In this document: positions 7,431 to 15,907 of the stretch, piece by piece
How positions within the stretch are numbered: position 1 is the stretch's first letter
Layout: each line of letters starts with the position of its first letter
Origin: Pseudomonadota bacterium
Lineage (GTDB): Bacteria; Chloroflexota; UBA6077; JAJPGT01
Assembly: GCA_021325655.1 (NCBI GenBank)
Contig: JAJPGT010000088.1
Coordinates: 1-64,000 of the forward strand
Length of the DNA: 64,000 bases
Reading direction: 5' to 3'
Translations under genes and position numbers: made by a program
The notes under the pieces: model-generated
What the model saw: the letters and a program-made list of their open reading frames with translations, nothing else
What the model was told of the DNA's origin: nothing
The model's database searches: none

Positions 7431-9059
7431 GTGGCCCTGGCTGGCGCTCGCACCATGACGAACGGCCTGGCGCTTGCCCGCACCTGGTCCCGCGACTGGG
7501 GCGGGCTGCTGGTCCTGGCCCGTGTTGCCCACTCGCTCGCCTTCAGCCTGTTCGCGCTGTTCCACTGGGGTGGGGAGAGCCAGTCCTTCCTCGGTGATCT
7601 GCTCTTCGCGCCCGTGGGGCTGATCTCCGCGATGCTCGCCTGGCGCGCCTCCCGCCACCTGGCGCTGGATCCCCGAACTCGGCGTGCCTGGAAGCTTATC
7701 GCCCTGGGCCAGATCGCGATCTGGCTTGGCGATATACTCTGGTTCTACCTGGAGGGCGTGCTCGACGTTCAGCCATACCCCTCCCTGGCAGACGTTTGTT
7801 ACCTCTCGCTGTATCCTCTGACGTTTCTCGGTCTGCTCTGCTTCCCTGGGCGGCAGCAGAGCCGGGAGGAGCGACTCAAGTTCCTACTGGATGCCCTCAT
7901 CGTGATGCTCGGCAGCGGGATGGTGGTCTGGTACCTGGTGCTCCGTCCCACCGCTCTCCAGTCACAGAGCGACCTGCTGACGACGATCACCTCGGTCGCC
8001 TACCCAGTAGGGGATCTGGTCCTCCTCCTGGGGCTGGCACGCGTGTCGCTCCGCGTGGTCCTCCCCAGCAGCCGACGCGCGCTGCAGCTCGTCGCCGCAG
8101 GCATGCTGCTGTACGTCGCCGCCGACGTCGCCTACGGATATCTCGGACTGCAGAACCTGTACGAGGGCGGCGGCCCGGTGGATATTGGCTGGATGGTCGG
8201 CGGACTGTTCATCGCCACCGGCGCGCAGTACCAGTACTGGTACGCCTCGCGGCTGCGGGAGAGTGCCGACCAGCCAGACGGCCGGCCAGCGTCGAGCCTG
8301 CTCCCCTACCTGTCCGTCGCCGTCGGCTACGGTCTGTTGCTCAGCGCCTCCCGCGACATGGCGGGGGAAGCGCTCCAGCAGCTCATCGTCGGCGCAGTTG
8401 CGCTCACCGGTGGGGTGGTGGCCCGCCAGTTCACCGCGCTGCGCGAAAACGCCCGCCTGCTCCAGCGGATGGCGGCGCTCCAGGACGAGCTGACCTACCG
8501 AGCGTTCCACGACCCGGTCACCGCCTTGCCGAACCGGGCGCTCTTTCGCGAGCATCTCGCCGCTGCCCTGGCCCGGGCGGGCCAGCAGCAGGAGATACCG
8601 GCGCTGCTGTTCCTGGACCTGGACAACTTCAAAGAGGTGAACGACACGCTGGGCCACGAAGCCGGGGACGAGGTGCTCCGGATCGCTGCCGAGCGGCTCC
8701 GCCGCTGCGTGAAGATCGGCGATACGGTTGCTCGGTTCGGCGGCGATGAGTTCGCCATCCTGCTCAGCGGCGTCGCCGACCGGGAGGACGCCGCCCAGGT
8801 GGCCGAGCGGATCGCCGCGGCGATCCGCGCTCCCATCGTGTTCCAGGACCGGCACTGGCTTCTGGACGTGAGCATCGGGATCACGTCCTCGCGTGGCGAA
8901 ACGGCGGACGAGCTGGTGCGCCAGGCAGATGTGGCGATGTACGCCGCCAAGAATGCCGGCAAGGGGCGCATCGCCGTCTATCGGCCGGGCCTTGGGACAG
9001 CCCCGGGCAGCCGCGCCGAGCTCGTCGCCAGCCTCCGCCCCTCCGGCGCGCTCCCATAG
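7431..9059 (+). CDS. Membrane-bound diguanylate cyclase (multi-helix sensor plus GGDEF)
   Basis: About 542 residues. The first ~310 form roughly ten hydrophobic segments with short loops, a membrane sensor of unknown ligand. A short linker leads to a GGDEF domain with DPVTALPNR, DLDNFKEVNDTLGHEAGDE and the active site RFGGDEF, so it should make cyclic di-GMP from two GTP. The inhibitory I-site position five residues before the active site reads KIGD rather than RxxD, so product inhibition may be weak. There is no EAL domain. The GTG at 7431 has GGAGGG at a 5-base spacing and is preferred over GTG 7425 or ATG 7461. It lies between the transporter permeases and the probable binding protein. Confidence 0.9.
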   Translation: MALAGARTMTNGLALARTWSRDWGGLLVLARVAHSLAFSLFALFHWGGESQSFLGDLLFAPVGLISAMLAWRASRHLALDPRTRRAWKLIALGQIAIWLGDILWFYLEGVLDVQPYPSLADVCYLSLYPLTFLGLLCFPGRQQSREERLKFLLDALIVMLGSGMVVWYLVLRPTALQSQSDLLTTITSVAYPVGDLVLLLGLARVSLRVVLPSSRRALQLVAAGMLLYVAADVAYGYLGLQNLYEGGGPVDIGWMVGGLFIATGAQYQYWYASRLRESADQPDGRPASSLLPYLSVAVGYGLLLSASRDMAGEALQQLIVGAVALTGGVVARQFTALRENARLLQRMAALQDELTYRAFHDPVTALPNRALFREHLAAALARAGQQQEIPALLFLDLDNFKEVNDTLGHEAGDEVLRIAAERLRRCVKIGDTVARFGGDEFAILLSGVADREDAAQVAERIAAAIRAPIVFQDRHWLLDVSIGITSSRGETADELVRQADVAMYAAKNAGKGRIAVYRPGLGTAPGSRAELVASLRPSGALP

Positions 9060-9232
9060 CTCCCTCCGTCCCAGGCCTCCCACCCGGCCAGAGCAGCAGG
9101 GCGAGGCAGTCCGTGGCTCGATGGCCGCTAGGGCTTTCCCCTCGCCCGCGCGCTCACCCTCTTGTGAATGGTTGGCCTGAGGGCGGGGCAGGGCGTGCAT
9201 TTGGAGCGCCTGTGTGTTACTTTCCACCCACT

Positions 9233-9276
9233 CAGGAGCAGGCGGCCGCGGAGCCCCGGCCGCGAGCCCGCTCCTG
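9233..9276 (+). terminator. Two-part hairpin between the cyclase and binding-protein genes
   Basis: Outer arms CAGGAGC/GCTCCTG (9233-9239, 9270-9276) enclose inner arms GCGGCCG/CGGCCGC (9242-9248, 9257-9263). It may end the diguanylate cyclase transcript or act in the leader of the binding-protein gene, whose start is 59 bases downstream. No riboswitch consensus is recognisable. Confidence 0.35.
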
Positions 9277-9334
9277 CTGGAAGACCTCGCCCCGAACGAG
9301 GTGCATTCGGCACACGAGGAGGGAAAGACAGCGT

Positions 9335-10528
9335 ATGTCCCGTCTAGTCCATCGGCTCGCTGCCCCATTGGTGGTGTTCGCGCTGCTGGCATCGGCCTGT
9401 AGCTCCGCGCCGGCCGCCGCACCCACCAGCGCCCCCGCCGCCGCGCCGACGACGGCTCCGGCCGCCGCGGCTCCGACAACCGCCCCCGCGGCGGCTGCCC
9501 CGACCAAGGCGCCTGCTGCTGCGCCCACCACCGCCCCAGCGGCGGCGCCCACGACAGCGCCCGCGGCCCAGTCCAAGCCGTCCGGCCCGCCGGACAAGGT
9601 CAAGCTCCAGCTTAAGTGGGTGCCCCAGGCGCAGTTCGCTGGCTACTACGTCGCCCTCGAGAAGGGCTACTACAAGGACGAGAACCTCGATGTGACGATC
9701 ATGCCCGGCGGCCCGGACATCGTCTCTGAGCAGCAGGTCGCCAACGGCCAGGCGGACTTCGGAATCGACTGGGTCGCCAGCTTCCTGGCGTTCCGCGACA
9801 AGGGGCTGCCACTGGTCGACGTCGCCCAGATCTATCAGGCCAGCGGGCTGCTGCTGATCTCCAAGAAGAGCGCCGGGATCAACAAGCCTGAAGACCTCAA
9901 GGGCAAGAAGGTTGGCGTCTGGTTCGGCGGCAATGAGTTCGAGTTCCTGGCGCTGATGGACAAGCTCCACTACGACCCGGACAAGGACCTCACCGTCATC
10001 AAGCAGGGCTTCACCATGGACCCCTTCCTGGCCGGGCAGATGGATGCTGCCAGCGCGATGACCTACAACGAGTATCAGGTGGTGCTCGAATCCGGCGTCA
10101 AGCCGGAGGATCTCAACGTCATCAACTACACCAAGGAAGGCGTTGGGATGCTCCAGGACAACCTCTTTACCACCGAGGACATGCTGAAGAACAAGCGGGA
10201 CCTGGTGCTCCGCTTCGTCCGCGCCTCCATCAAGGGCTGGCAGGACGCGGTGACGGACCAGAAGTTCGCGGTGGACGCGGTGATGAAGTACGCCGAGAAG
10301 GGCTCGACCACCGTGGACCACCAGACGCGGATGATGGCCGAGGTCGCCAAGCTGGTAGTGCCGGAGGGCTGGAGCAAGGACAAGATCGGCCTGATGGACC
10401 CGGACCGCTTCAAGACGACCGCCGACATCGCCTACAAGTTCAAGGTCATCAGCAAGCCGGCCGATCCGGCGAAGTCGTATACCAACGACATCGTCCAGGA
10501 AGCGCTGAAGACGATCAAGGGCAGCTAG
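9335..10528 (+). CDS. NMT1/THI5-like solute-binding lipoprotein of an ABC transporter
   Basis: A 397-residue exported lipoprotein. The signal peptide ends in a lipobox with LASAC, so Cys becomes the lipid anchor. A ~60-residue linker of repeated Ala-Pro-Thr units follows, then an NMT1/THI5-type periplasmic fold starting LKLKWVPQAQF-like with GYYVALEKGYYKDENLDV. This family binds pyrimidine precursors of thiamine, riboflavin, sulfonates or related compounds. The ATG at 9335 has GGAGGG upstream; the open frame before it is non-coding. It fits the ATPase and permeases at 4.2-6.8 kb, which lack a binding protein of their own. The ligand is unknown; a cyclic amide or pyroglutamate-like compound would fit pxpABC. 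Confidence 0.9.
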   Translation: MSRLVHRLAAPLVVFALLASACSSAPAAAPTSAPAAAPTTAPAAAAPTTAPAAAAPTKAPAAAPTTAPAAAPTTAPAAQSKPSGPPDKVKLQLKWVPQAQFAGYYVALEKGYYKDENLDVTIMPGGPDIVSEQQVANGQADFGIDWVASFLAFRDKGLPLVDVAQIYQASGLLLISKKSAGINKPEDLKGKKVGVWFGGNEFEFLALMDKLHYDPDKDLTVIKQGFTMDPFLAGQMDAASAMTYNEYQVVLESGVKPEDLNVINYTKEGVGMLQDNLFTTEDMLKNKRDLVLRFVRASIKGWQDAVTDQKFAVDAVMKYAEKGSTTVDHQTRMMAEVAKLVVPEGWSKDKIGLMDPDRFKTTADIAYKFKVISKPADPAKSYTNDIVQEALKTIKGS

Positions 10529-10556
10529 CCGGCAGGGCCGGGTGACGCGCGGGGGA

Positions 10557-10586
10557 GAGGGGTGCGGGCACGATCCCGCACCCCTC
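10557..10586 (+). terminator. Strong hairpin terminator after the binding-protein gene
   Basis: A perfect 12-bp stem GAGGGGTGCGGG/CCCGCACCCCTC with a six-base loop starts 28 bases after the stop. It lies between two converging genes and can serve both. Confidence 0.75.
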
Positions 10587-10618
10587 AGCCGTCGCGGCCA
10601 GGCGCGCCCGCCACCCGC

Positions 10619-11623
10619 TCAGTCGCCATCCCCCTCGTCCTCGCTCTCCTCGCCGAGCTCTTCGCCCTCTTCGTACTCGTCTTCATCTCCCTCCCCGTCC
10701 TCCTCGTCATCTTCGTCCTCGTACTCGTCCTCTTCTTCCTCCTCCTCTTCCTCGCCCACCTCTTCGAAGTACGTCCCGCTCAGGTCGGCGCCGCGCAGGT
10801 CCGCATGGATCAGGTAGGCTCCGGTCATGGTGGCCCCGCGCAGATCGGCCTGAATCAGGCGCGCGCCGGCGAGGTCCGCGCCCTCGAGCTGCGTGAACAT
10901 CAGGTTGGCCCAGGAGAGATTGCCGTCCAGCCTGGCGCCGCGGAAGTCGGCCCGCTGGCAGTCCGTCGCGCGCAGATCCACGCCCTCAAGGTACGCGCCC
11001 TGGAACGACGCGTCCCGCAGGTTGGCGCCGTCCGCTTTGAACCCCTCGGGATCCTCGTAAGGATCGCTGGCGCCCGAGAACAGGGTTCCCGCGCAGGAGG
11101 CGCCGTTCAGGTTGGCACCCTCTAGATCAGCGCCGGCGAGGTTCGCCCTGGATAGGTCGGCCCCGCACAGCTCCGCGCCGGCCAGGCTGGCCTTGCGCAG
11201 CGAGGCGTCGACGAGGACGGCGCCAATGAGGGAGGCGCCGGACAGGTCTGCCTCGTCGAGGAGCGCCCCGTACAGGTTGGCCCGGTGCAAGGCCGCGCCC
11301 GAGAGGCCGGCCCCGCGCAGATCGGCCCCTTCCAGATCGGCGTACATCAGTCGGGCGTTGTGAAGATCCGCCCCGCGCAAGTCGGCGCCGCGCAGGTTGG
11401 CATCGACCAACTGCGTAGAGGAGAGGTCGATCTCCCGCAGGTCCGCGCCCCGCAGCTCCTCGCGCGCCTCCGGCCGTTCCCGCGCCCAGTCGCGCTCCTC
11501 CACTGGTGGACCGCCGAGATCGATCCCTCGCAGATCCGGACTGGAGTGGTAGCGCTCTTTGCGCCAGTCATTCCACGCCTGCACGCCGCACTTGAAGATG
11601 GCCAGGGTCTGTCGATCCGCCAT
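10619..11623 (-). CDS. Pentapeptide-repeat protein with a very acidic C-terminal tail
   Basis: A 334-residue cytoplasmic protein. The N-terminal ~40 residues (IFKCGVQAWNDWRKE) match the W-N-x-W-R lead-in seen before many pentapeptide repeats. Roughly 40 repeats of A(D/N)LxG type follow in two runs, split near residue 195 by a non-repeat loop (SDPYEDPEGFKAD). They should fold as a right-handed quadrilateral beta-helix. The last ~48 residues are nearly all Glu, Asp, Gly and Tyr. Some pentapeptide proteins (MfpA, Qnr) imitate DNA and bind gyrase, but no gyrase-specific residues can be claimed here. The ATG at 11623 has GGAGGAG 6-8 bases upstream; the frame opens further but without support. Confidence 0.88.
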   Translation of the reverse strand: MADRQTLAIFKCGVQAWNDWRKERYHSSPDLRGIDLGGPPVEERDWARERPEAREELRGADLREIDLSSTQLVDANLRGADLRGADLHNARLMYADLEGADLRGAGLSGAALHRANLYGALLDEADLSGASLIGAVLVDASLRKASLAGAELCGADLSRANLAGADLEGANLNGASCAGTLFSGASDPYEDPEGFKADGANLRDASFQGAYLEGVDLRATDCQRADFRGARLDGNLSWANLMFTQLEGADLAGARLIQADLRGATMTGAYLIHADLRGADLSGTYFEEVGEEEEEEEEDEYEDEDDEEDGEGDEDEYEEGEELGEESEDEGDGD

Positions 11624-11688
11624 GCGCTCCTCCTTGGTCTTGCACCGACGCAGTGCTTGATTTGGTGGGCCAACTCTACACAGTGGGA

Positions 11689-11707
11689 GTGACAGCTCCG
11701 ATGTCAC
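11689..11707. promoter_or_regulatory. Palindrome GTGACA-N7-TGTCAC in a divergent promoter region
   Basis: A perfect 6+6 dyad lies between the divergent pentapeptide gene and hyuA. It sits where the -35 of a minus-strand promoter with -10 TAGAGT (11678-11673) would fall, so an operator role is possible. No regulator gene is adjacent. Confidence 0.3.
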
Positions 11708-11797
11708 GACGGGCGAATCGACGTGCGCCGAAGCTGGCCGGGCCGGTATCGTGTGGGGGCACTGTCCCAGCCCGCCCGCGGCGACTTCCATGAGGCG

Positions 11798-13924
11798 ATG
11801 ACCGTACCGATGCCCGCGACCACCAGCTCCCGCTTTCGAATCGGGATCGACACCGGCGGAACGTTCACCGACGTCGTCGCGCTCGACGAGCAGACCGGCG
11901 CCGTGTTCACGACCAAGACGCCCTCCACCCCGGCCGATCCCTCGGTCAGCTTCATGCACGGGGTGCGGAAGATCATGGAGCGGGTTGGCTTCGGCCCGGA
12001 GCAGATCGCGGCGATCTCGCACGGGACCACTGTGGCGACCAACGCGCTGCTGCAGGAGCAGTTCCCGGGACTGGCCCTGGTCACCACCCGCGGCTTCCGC
12101 AACCTCCTGGAGATCGCCCGCCAGTCTGTGCCGCAGGGCTATGGCAACTCCTACTTCTGGGTGAAGCCGGAGCGGATCGTCCCGCTGCACCACGTGCGCG
12201 AGGTGACGGAGCGGCTGGACTACCGGGGTGAGGTGCTGGTGCCGTTCGACGAGGCGGAGGCGGAGGAGGTCGCCGCCTGGCTCCGGGCGCGCGGGCTGGA
12301 CTGCATCGGCGTCTGCTTCCTGCACAGCTACGCCAACGGCGAGCACGAGCGGCGGATGCGCGCGGTGCTGGCGCGGGTGTACCCCGAGGCGGCAGTGTCG
12401 ATCTCGTCCGAGGTGCTGCCCGAGTACCGCGAGTACGAGCGCGCGATGACGACGCTGGTAGACGCGTTCGTCAAGCCGCGCGTCGGGCGCTACATCGGCC
12501 GCATTCAGGAGCGGGTGGGCGCCGAGGTCGGCCCGGAGACGCCGTTCTACATCATGAAGTCCAACGGCGGGGTGATCTCCGCTCGCGAGATCGCCAGCCA
12601 GCCGATCACCAGTATCCTGAGCGGCCCGGCGGCCGGGGCGCTCGGAGCGGCGCTGCTGGCCAGCGCGGCCGGCTTCGACCGCATCCTGACGCTGGACGGC
12701 GGCGGGACGAGCACCGACGTCTCGCTGGTGGAGGGCGGGACGCCGGGGCTGACCACCGAGGGTAGGGTTGGCCGCTTCCCGGTGAAGGTGCCGATGATCG
12801 ACATCGTCACGGTCGGGACTGGCGGCGGCTCCATCGCCTGGCGTTCGCCGGAGGGCGGGCTGAAGGTCGGGCCGCGCAGCGCCGGGGCGGACCCCGGGCC
12901 GCTGTGCTACGGCAAGGGCGGAACGGAGCCGACGGCTACCGATGCCACCCTCGTCCTGGGGCGCATCCCGCCTTACCTGCTGGGCGGCGAGATCCCCCTG
13001 GACTGTGGACTGGCCGAGCGGGGCATCGCGGCGCTGGCGGCCAGTCTGGGGCTGGAGCCGGTCCGCGCCGCGGAGGGCATTCTGGAGATCGCCGCCTGGA
13101 GCCAGGCCAACGCTATCCGCCAGGTGAGCGTGAAGCGTGGGCTCGACGTGCGCGACTACCTGCTGGTCGCCTTCGGTGGCTCGGGGCCGCTGCAGGCCGG
13201 CAAGCTGGTGGACCTGCTCGGGCTGAAGGGCGCACTGATCCCCCCCAGCCCCGGCAACGTCTCCGCCTTCGGCCTGCTGACCGTGGACCTGAAGAACGAC
13301 TACGTGGTCACCCTGGTGCAGCGCGACGACCGGCTCGACCTAGAGCGGATGCAGCGGGCCTATGACCGCCTGGAGGCCGAGGCGTGCGAGGCGCTGCGCC
13401 GCGAGGGGTTCGCCGACGAGCAGATGCTGTTCGTCCGCTCCGCCGACCTGCGCTACTTCGGCCAGGCCTGGGAAGTGCGCGTGGAAGTCCCCGCCGGCCC
13501 GGTGACCCGGGCGCTGGCCGACGTGGCGGTGGACCGTTTCCACCAGGCGCACGAGAAGGTGTACGGCTACAGCTATCGCCCGGGGAGCAGCCGGATAGCG
13601 CCGGGCGGCAGCCAGCAGCGGGTGGAATGGGTGAACCTGCGCGTGACCGGCATTGGCCCGATCGCCCGTCCCGCCCTGCGCCCGCTTCCCCCCGGCGACC
13701 GCCGCCCCGAGCGGGCGCTGGCCGGCCAGCGCCCGGTCTTCTTCGCCGGCGCCTTCGTCTCCACCCCGATCTACGACCGCGCCCGGCTGCGGCCCGGGGA
13801 CTGCCTGGACGGTCCGGCGATCGTGGAGGAGTTCGGCTCCACCACCGTCGTCTTCCCTGGCCTGGAGGCTACAGTAGACCACTACGGCAACCTGCTGCTA
13901 GCCCGAAGGGCCGACGCGGAGTAA
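11798..13924 (+). CDS. hyuA: Hydantoinase/oxoprolinase subunit A
   Basis: A 708-residue protein of the hydantoinase A/5-oxoprolinase family, an ASKHA-type fold that uses ATP to activate a cyclic amide before hydrolysis by the B subunit. Visible motifs are RIGIDTGGTFTDVV (phosphate-binding loop 1), ISHGTTVATNALL, SGPAAGALGAALL, LDGGGTSTDVSLV and GTGGGSIAW. Length matches the usual ~690-720. The ATG at 11798 is the best start; the frame is open upstream but unlike the family. hyuB follows after 137 bases. Substrate could be 5-oxoproline, a hydantoin, N-methylhydantoin or a related ring; sequence alone does not decide. Confidence 0.92.
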   Translation: MTVPMPATTSSRFRIGIDTGGTFTDVVALDEQTGAVFTTKTPSTPADPSVSFMHGVRKIMERVGFGPEQIAAISHGTTVATNALLQEQFPGLALVTTRGFRNLLEIARQSVPQGYGNSYFWVKPERIVPLHHVREVTERLDYRGEVLVPFDEAEAEEVAAWLRARGLDCIGVCFLHSYANGEHERRMRAVLARVYPEAAVSISSEVLPEYREYERAMTTLVDAFVKPRVGRYIGRIQERVGAEVGPETPFYIMKSNGGVISAREIASQPITSILSGPAAGALGAALLASAAGFDRILTLDGGGTSTDVSLVEGGTPGLTTEGRVGRFPVKVPMIDIVTVGTGGGSIAWRSPEGGLKVGPRSAGADPGPLCYGKGGTEPTATDATLVLGRIPPYLLGGEIPLDCGLAERGIAALAASLGLEPVRAAEGILEIAAWSQANAIRQVSVKRGLDVRDYLLVAFGGSGPLQAGKLVDLLGLKGALIPPSPGNVSAFGLLTVDLKNDYVVTLVQRDDRLDLERMQRAYDRLEAEACEALRREGFADEQMLFVRSADLRYFGQAWEVRVEVPAGPVTRALADVAVDRFHQAHEKVYGYSYRPGSSRIAPGGSQQRVEWVNLRVTGIGPIARPALRPLPPGDRRPERALAGQRPVFFAGAFVSTPIYDRARLRPGDCLDGPAIVEEFGSTTVVFPGLEATVDHYGNLLLARRADAE

Positions 13925-14017
13925 GGTTGTGGGGAGTGGTGCTTCCCCATCCCCGTCGAGCCGCGGTCCCCGGCCACCGACGACGGGCCGACGGAGCGAA
14001 AGGACACAGACGACAAC

Positions 14018-14038
14018 GCGGAGCGCCCGGCGCTCCGC
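14018..14038. repeat. Inverted repeat between hyuA and hyuB
   Basis: The arms GCGGAGCGCC and GGCGCTCCGC are separated by one base, giving a compact hairpin in the hyuA-hyuB gap. It could stabilise or attenuate the message. There is no T-run, and both genes are expected to be co-expressed. Confidence 0.4.
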
Positions 14039-14061
14039 CCGCACCCGGATGAGGCTGGCTC

Positions 14062-15903
14062 ATGACCGTATCCGTTGACCCGATCGTACTCCAGATCGTC
14101 GAGGGCACGCTGGCTTCTACCGAGGCGGAGGTTGAGGCGGCGATCGAGCGGACCTCGCGCTCCCCGATGATCCGCGAGGCGCGCGACTTCCGCGGCGGAA
14201 TCCACGACCGCCATTGCCGTAAGCTGACCGGCCGCTCCTACTCGGCGCTCGTGCAGCCGATCGTCCGTGACTTTCCGATTGACACGATCCAGCCGGGCGA
14301 CGTCTTCTTCCACAACGACGTCTACCAGTCGGAGGGTGGGATCGGGCACCTGCCGGACCTGTGCGTTACCGTGCCGGTCCACCACCAGGGCGAGGTGGTA
14401 GCGTTCGTCCAGGCGTTCGGGCACCACGATGACATCGGCGGCTGCGTCCCCGGCTCCATGCCCAGCCATGGTACCTCGTATTACCAGGAAGGGCTGATCG
14501 TCCCGCCGGTGAAGCTCTACAGCCGCGGCGTCCCGAACGAGGACCTGATCCGGGTGATGGTCCGCAACTCGCGCCTGCCCGACAGCCTGCGCGGCGACCT
14601 GGACGCCGAAGTGGCCGCCTGCCGAATGGGGGCGGAGCGCATCGCGGAGCTGTTCCGTCGCTACGGCCGCGAGCAGGTAGAGGCGTGCTTCGAGGCGATC
14701 CTGCAGCGCACGACCGAGACGTTCAAGCGAGAGCTGCTGAGCAAGATCCCGGATGGGACGTACGTCTGGGAGGACTACGCTGAGCACGACGGGGTGGACC
14801 CGCCTCGGCTGCACACCCAGCGGATGACACTGACCAAGACCCCGGACAAGCTGATCATCGATTTCACCGGCACCAGCCCGCAGGCCAAGGGGCCGATCAA
14901 CCACGCCGGCAACTACGCCGATGGGGTGTTCCTGAAGAAGTGGATCGCCCCGATTCTGCGCAACCTTGCCGACACCCCGGAGCGGATGGCGGAGCTGGAC
15001 GTGAACGAGGGAGTGGTGCCGCTGATCGAACTGCGCTTTCCCCCGCCGGGCACCCTGCTCACTCCCATCTTCCCAGCCCCGGTCAACGCCCGCACGTTCG
15101 TCATTCTGCGCCTGCTCGGGATCCTGGCCGGAGTGCTGGCTAAGGCAACCGGTGGGCAGATGCCGGCGGACCAGGAGACGATCCGCTACACCGGCTTCCA
15201 CGGGACGGACGTTGACGGCCAGCCCTACCTGATGCGCGAGGTGCTCGGCGGCGGCTCCGGCGGCCGCCCCTGGGCCGACGGCTCGGACACGATCCACATC
15301 GTCCCGGACTCCAAGAACCTCCCGGTGGAGTTCACCGAGACCCGCTTCCCGCTGCGGGTGGAGACGCTCGCCCTCGCCCCCGACTCCGGTGGCGCAGGCA
15401 AGCGCCGCGGCGGGCTGGGCTACCGCAAGGAGATCCGCGTCCTGCGCGACTGCTCCTTCCTGTCCGTGGCCGACCGCTCGATCCTGAGCTGCTGGGGCCT
15501 GAAGGGTGGCCGGGCCGGTGCCCCGTTCCGGGTGACGGTGGACCCCGGCGGCCCGGACGAGCGGGTGCTGGAGGGGCTGGTCGACGACTTCCCGCTCAAG
15601 GCCGGGACGCTGGTCCGTATCGACACAACCGGCGGCGGGGGCTGGGGCGACCCGCTGGAGCGCGAGCCGGACCTGGTGGCGCTGGACGTGACCCAGGGCA
15701 AGGTGAGCGAGCGCGCCGCACACGACGATTACGGCGTCGTCCTGCGCCGCTGCACCAATGGTGACTTCGCGCCGGACCTGGCCGCCACCGAGCGGCTCCG
15801 GGCTGAGCTGCGAGCCAGCCGCGGCCCGCTTCCCTTCTTCGACCGTGGCCCCGGCTACCGCCTGCTCAGCGGCCGCGACTCCGCCGAGGTAGACGTGGTG
15901 TAA
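14062..15903 (+). CDS. hyuB: Hydantoinase/oxoprolinase subunit B
   Basis: A 613-residue hydantoinase B/oxoprolinase family protein, the partner of HyuA. The first part has SPMIREARDFRGGIHD and a metal-binding-like segment VFFHNDVYQSEGGIGHLPD with QAFGHHDDIGG. The C-terminal part is the glycine-rich GTLVRIDTTGGGGWGDP typical of the family. Length is close to the usual 550-600. Four bases after its stop an exported M14 peptidase begins, so the three genes look like one operon for peptide or cyclic-dipeptide-derived substrates. Confidence 0.92.
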   Translation: MTVSVDPIVLQIVEGTLASTEAEVEAAIERTSRSPMIREARDFRGGIHDRHCRKLTGRSYSALVQPIVRDFPIDTIQPGDVFFHNDVYQSEGGIGHLPDLCVTVPVHHQGEVVAFVQAFGHHDDIGGCVPGSMPSHGTSYYQEGLIVPPVKLYSRGVPNEDLIRVMVRNSRLPDSLRGDLDAEVAACRMGAERIAELFRRYGREQVEACFEAILQRTTETFKRELLSKIPDGTYVWEDYAEHDGVDPPRLHTQRMTLTKTPDKLIIDFTGTSPQAKGPINHAGNYADGVFLKKWIAPILRNLADTPERMAELDVNEGVVPLIELRFPPPGTLLTPIFPAPVNARTFVILRLLGILAGVLAKATGGQMPADQETIRYTGFHGTDVDGQPYLMREVLGGGSGGRPWADGSDTIHIVPDSKNLPVEFTETRFPLRVETLALAPDSGGAGKRRGGLGYRKEIRVLRDCSFLSVADRSILSCWGLKGGRAGAPFRVTVDPGGPDERVLEGLVDDFPLKAGTLVRIDTTGGGGWGDPLEREPDLVALDVTQGKVSERAAHDDYGVVLRRCTNGDFAPDLAATERLRAELRASRGPLPFFDRGPGYRLLSGRDSAEVDVV

Positions 15904-15907
15904 CGCT

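Noticed and set aside
7962-9479. A 505-codon minus-strand frame over the diguanylate cyclase gene
   Set aside because: It is the antisense shadow of a GGDEF protein, with no ribosome site and no recognisable fold.
10622-10770. Microsatellite-like CTC/TCC tract as a repeat element
   Set aside because: It is the coding DNA of the acidic tail of the pentapeptide-repeat protein, in frame with it, so it is not an independent element.
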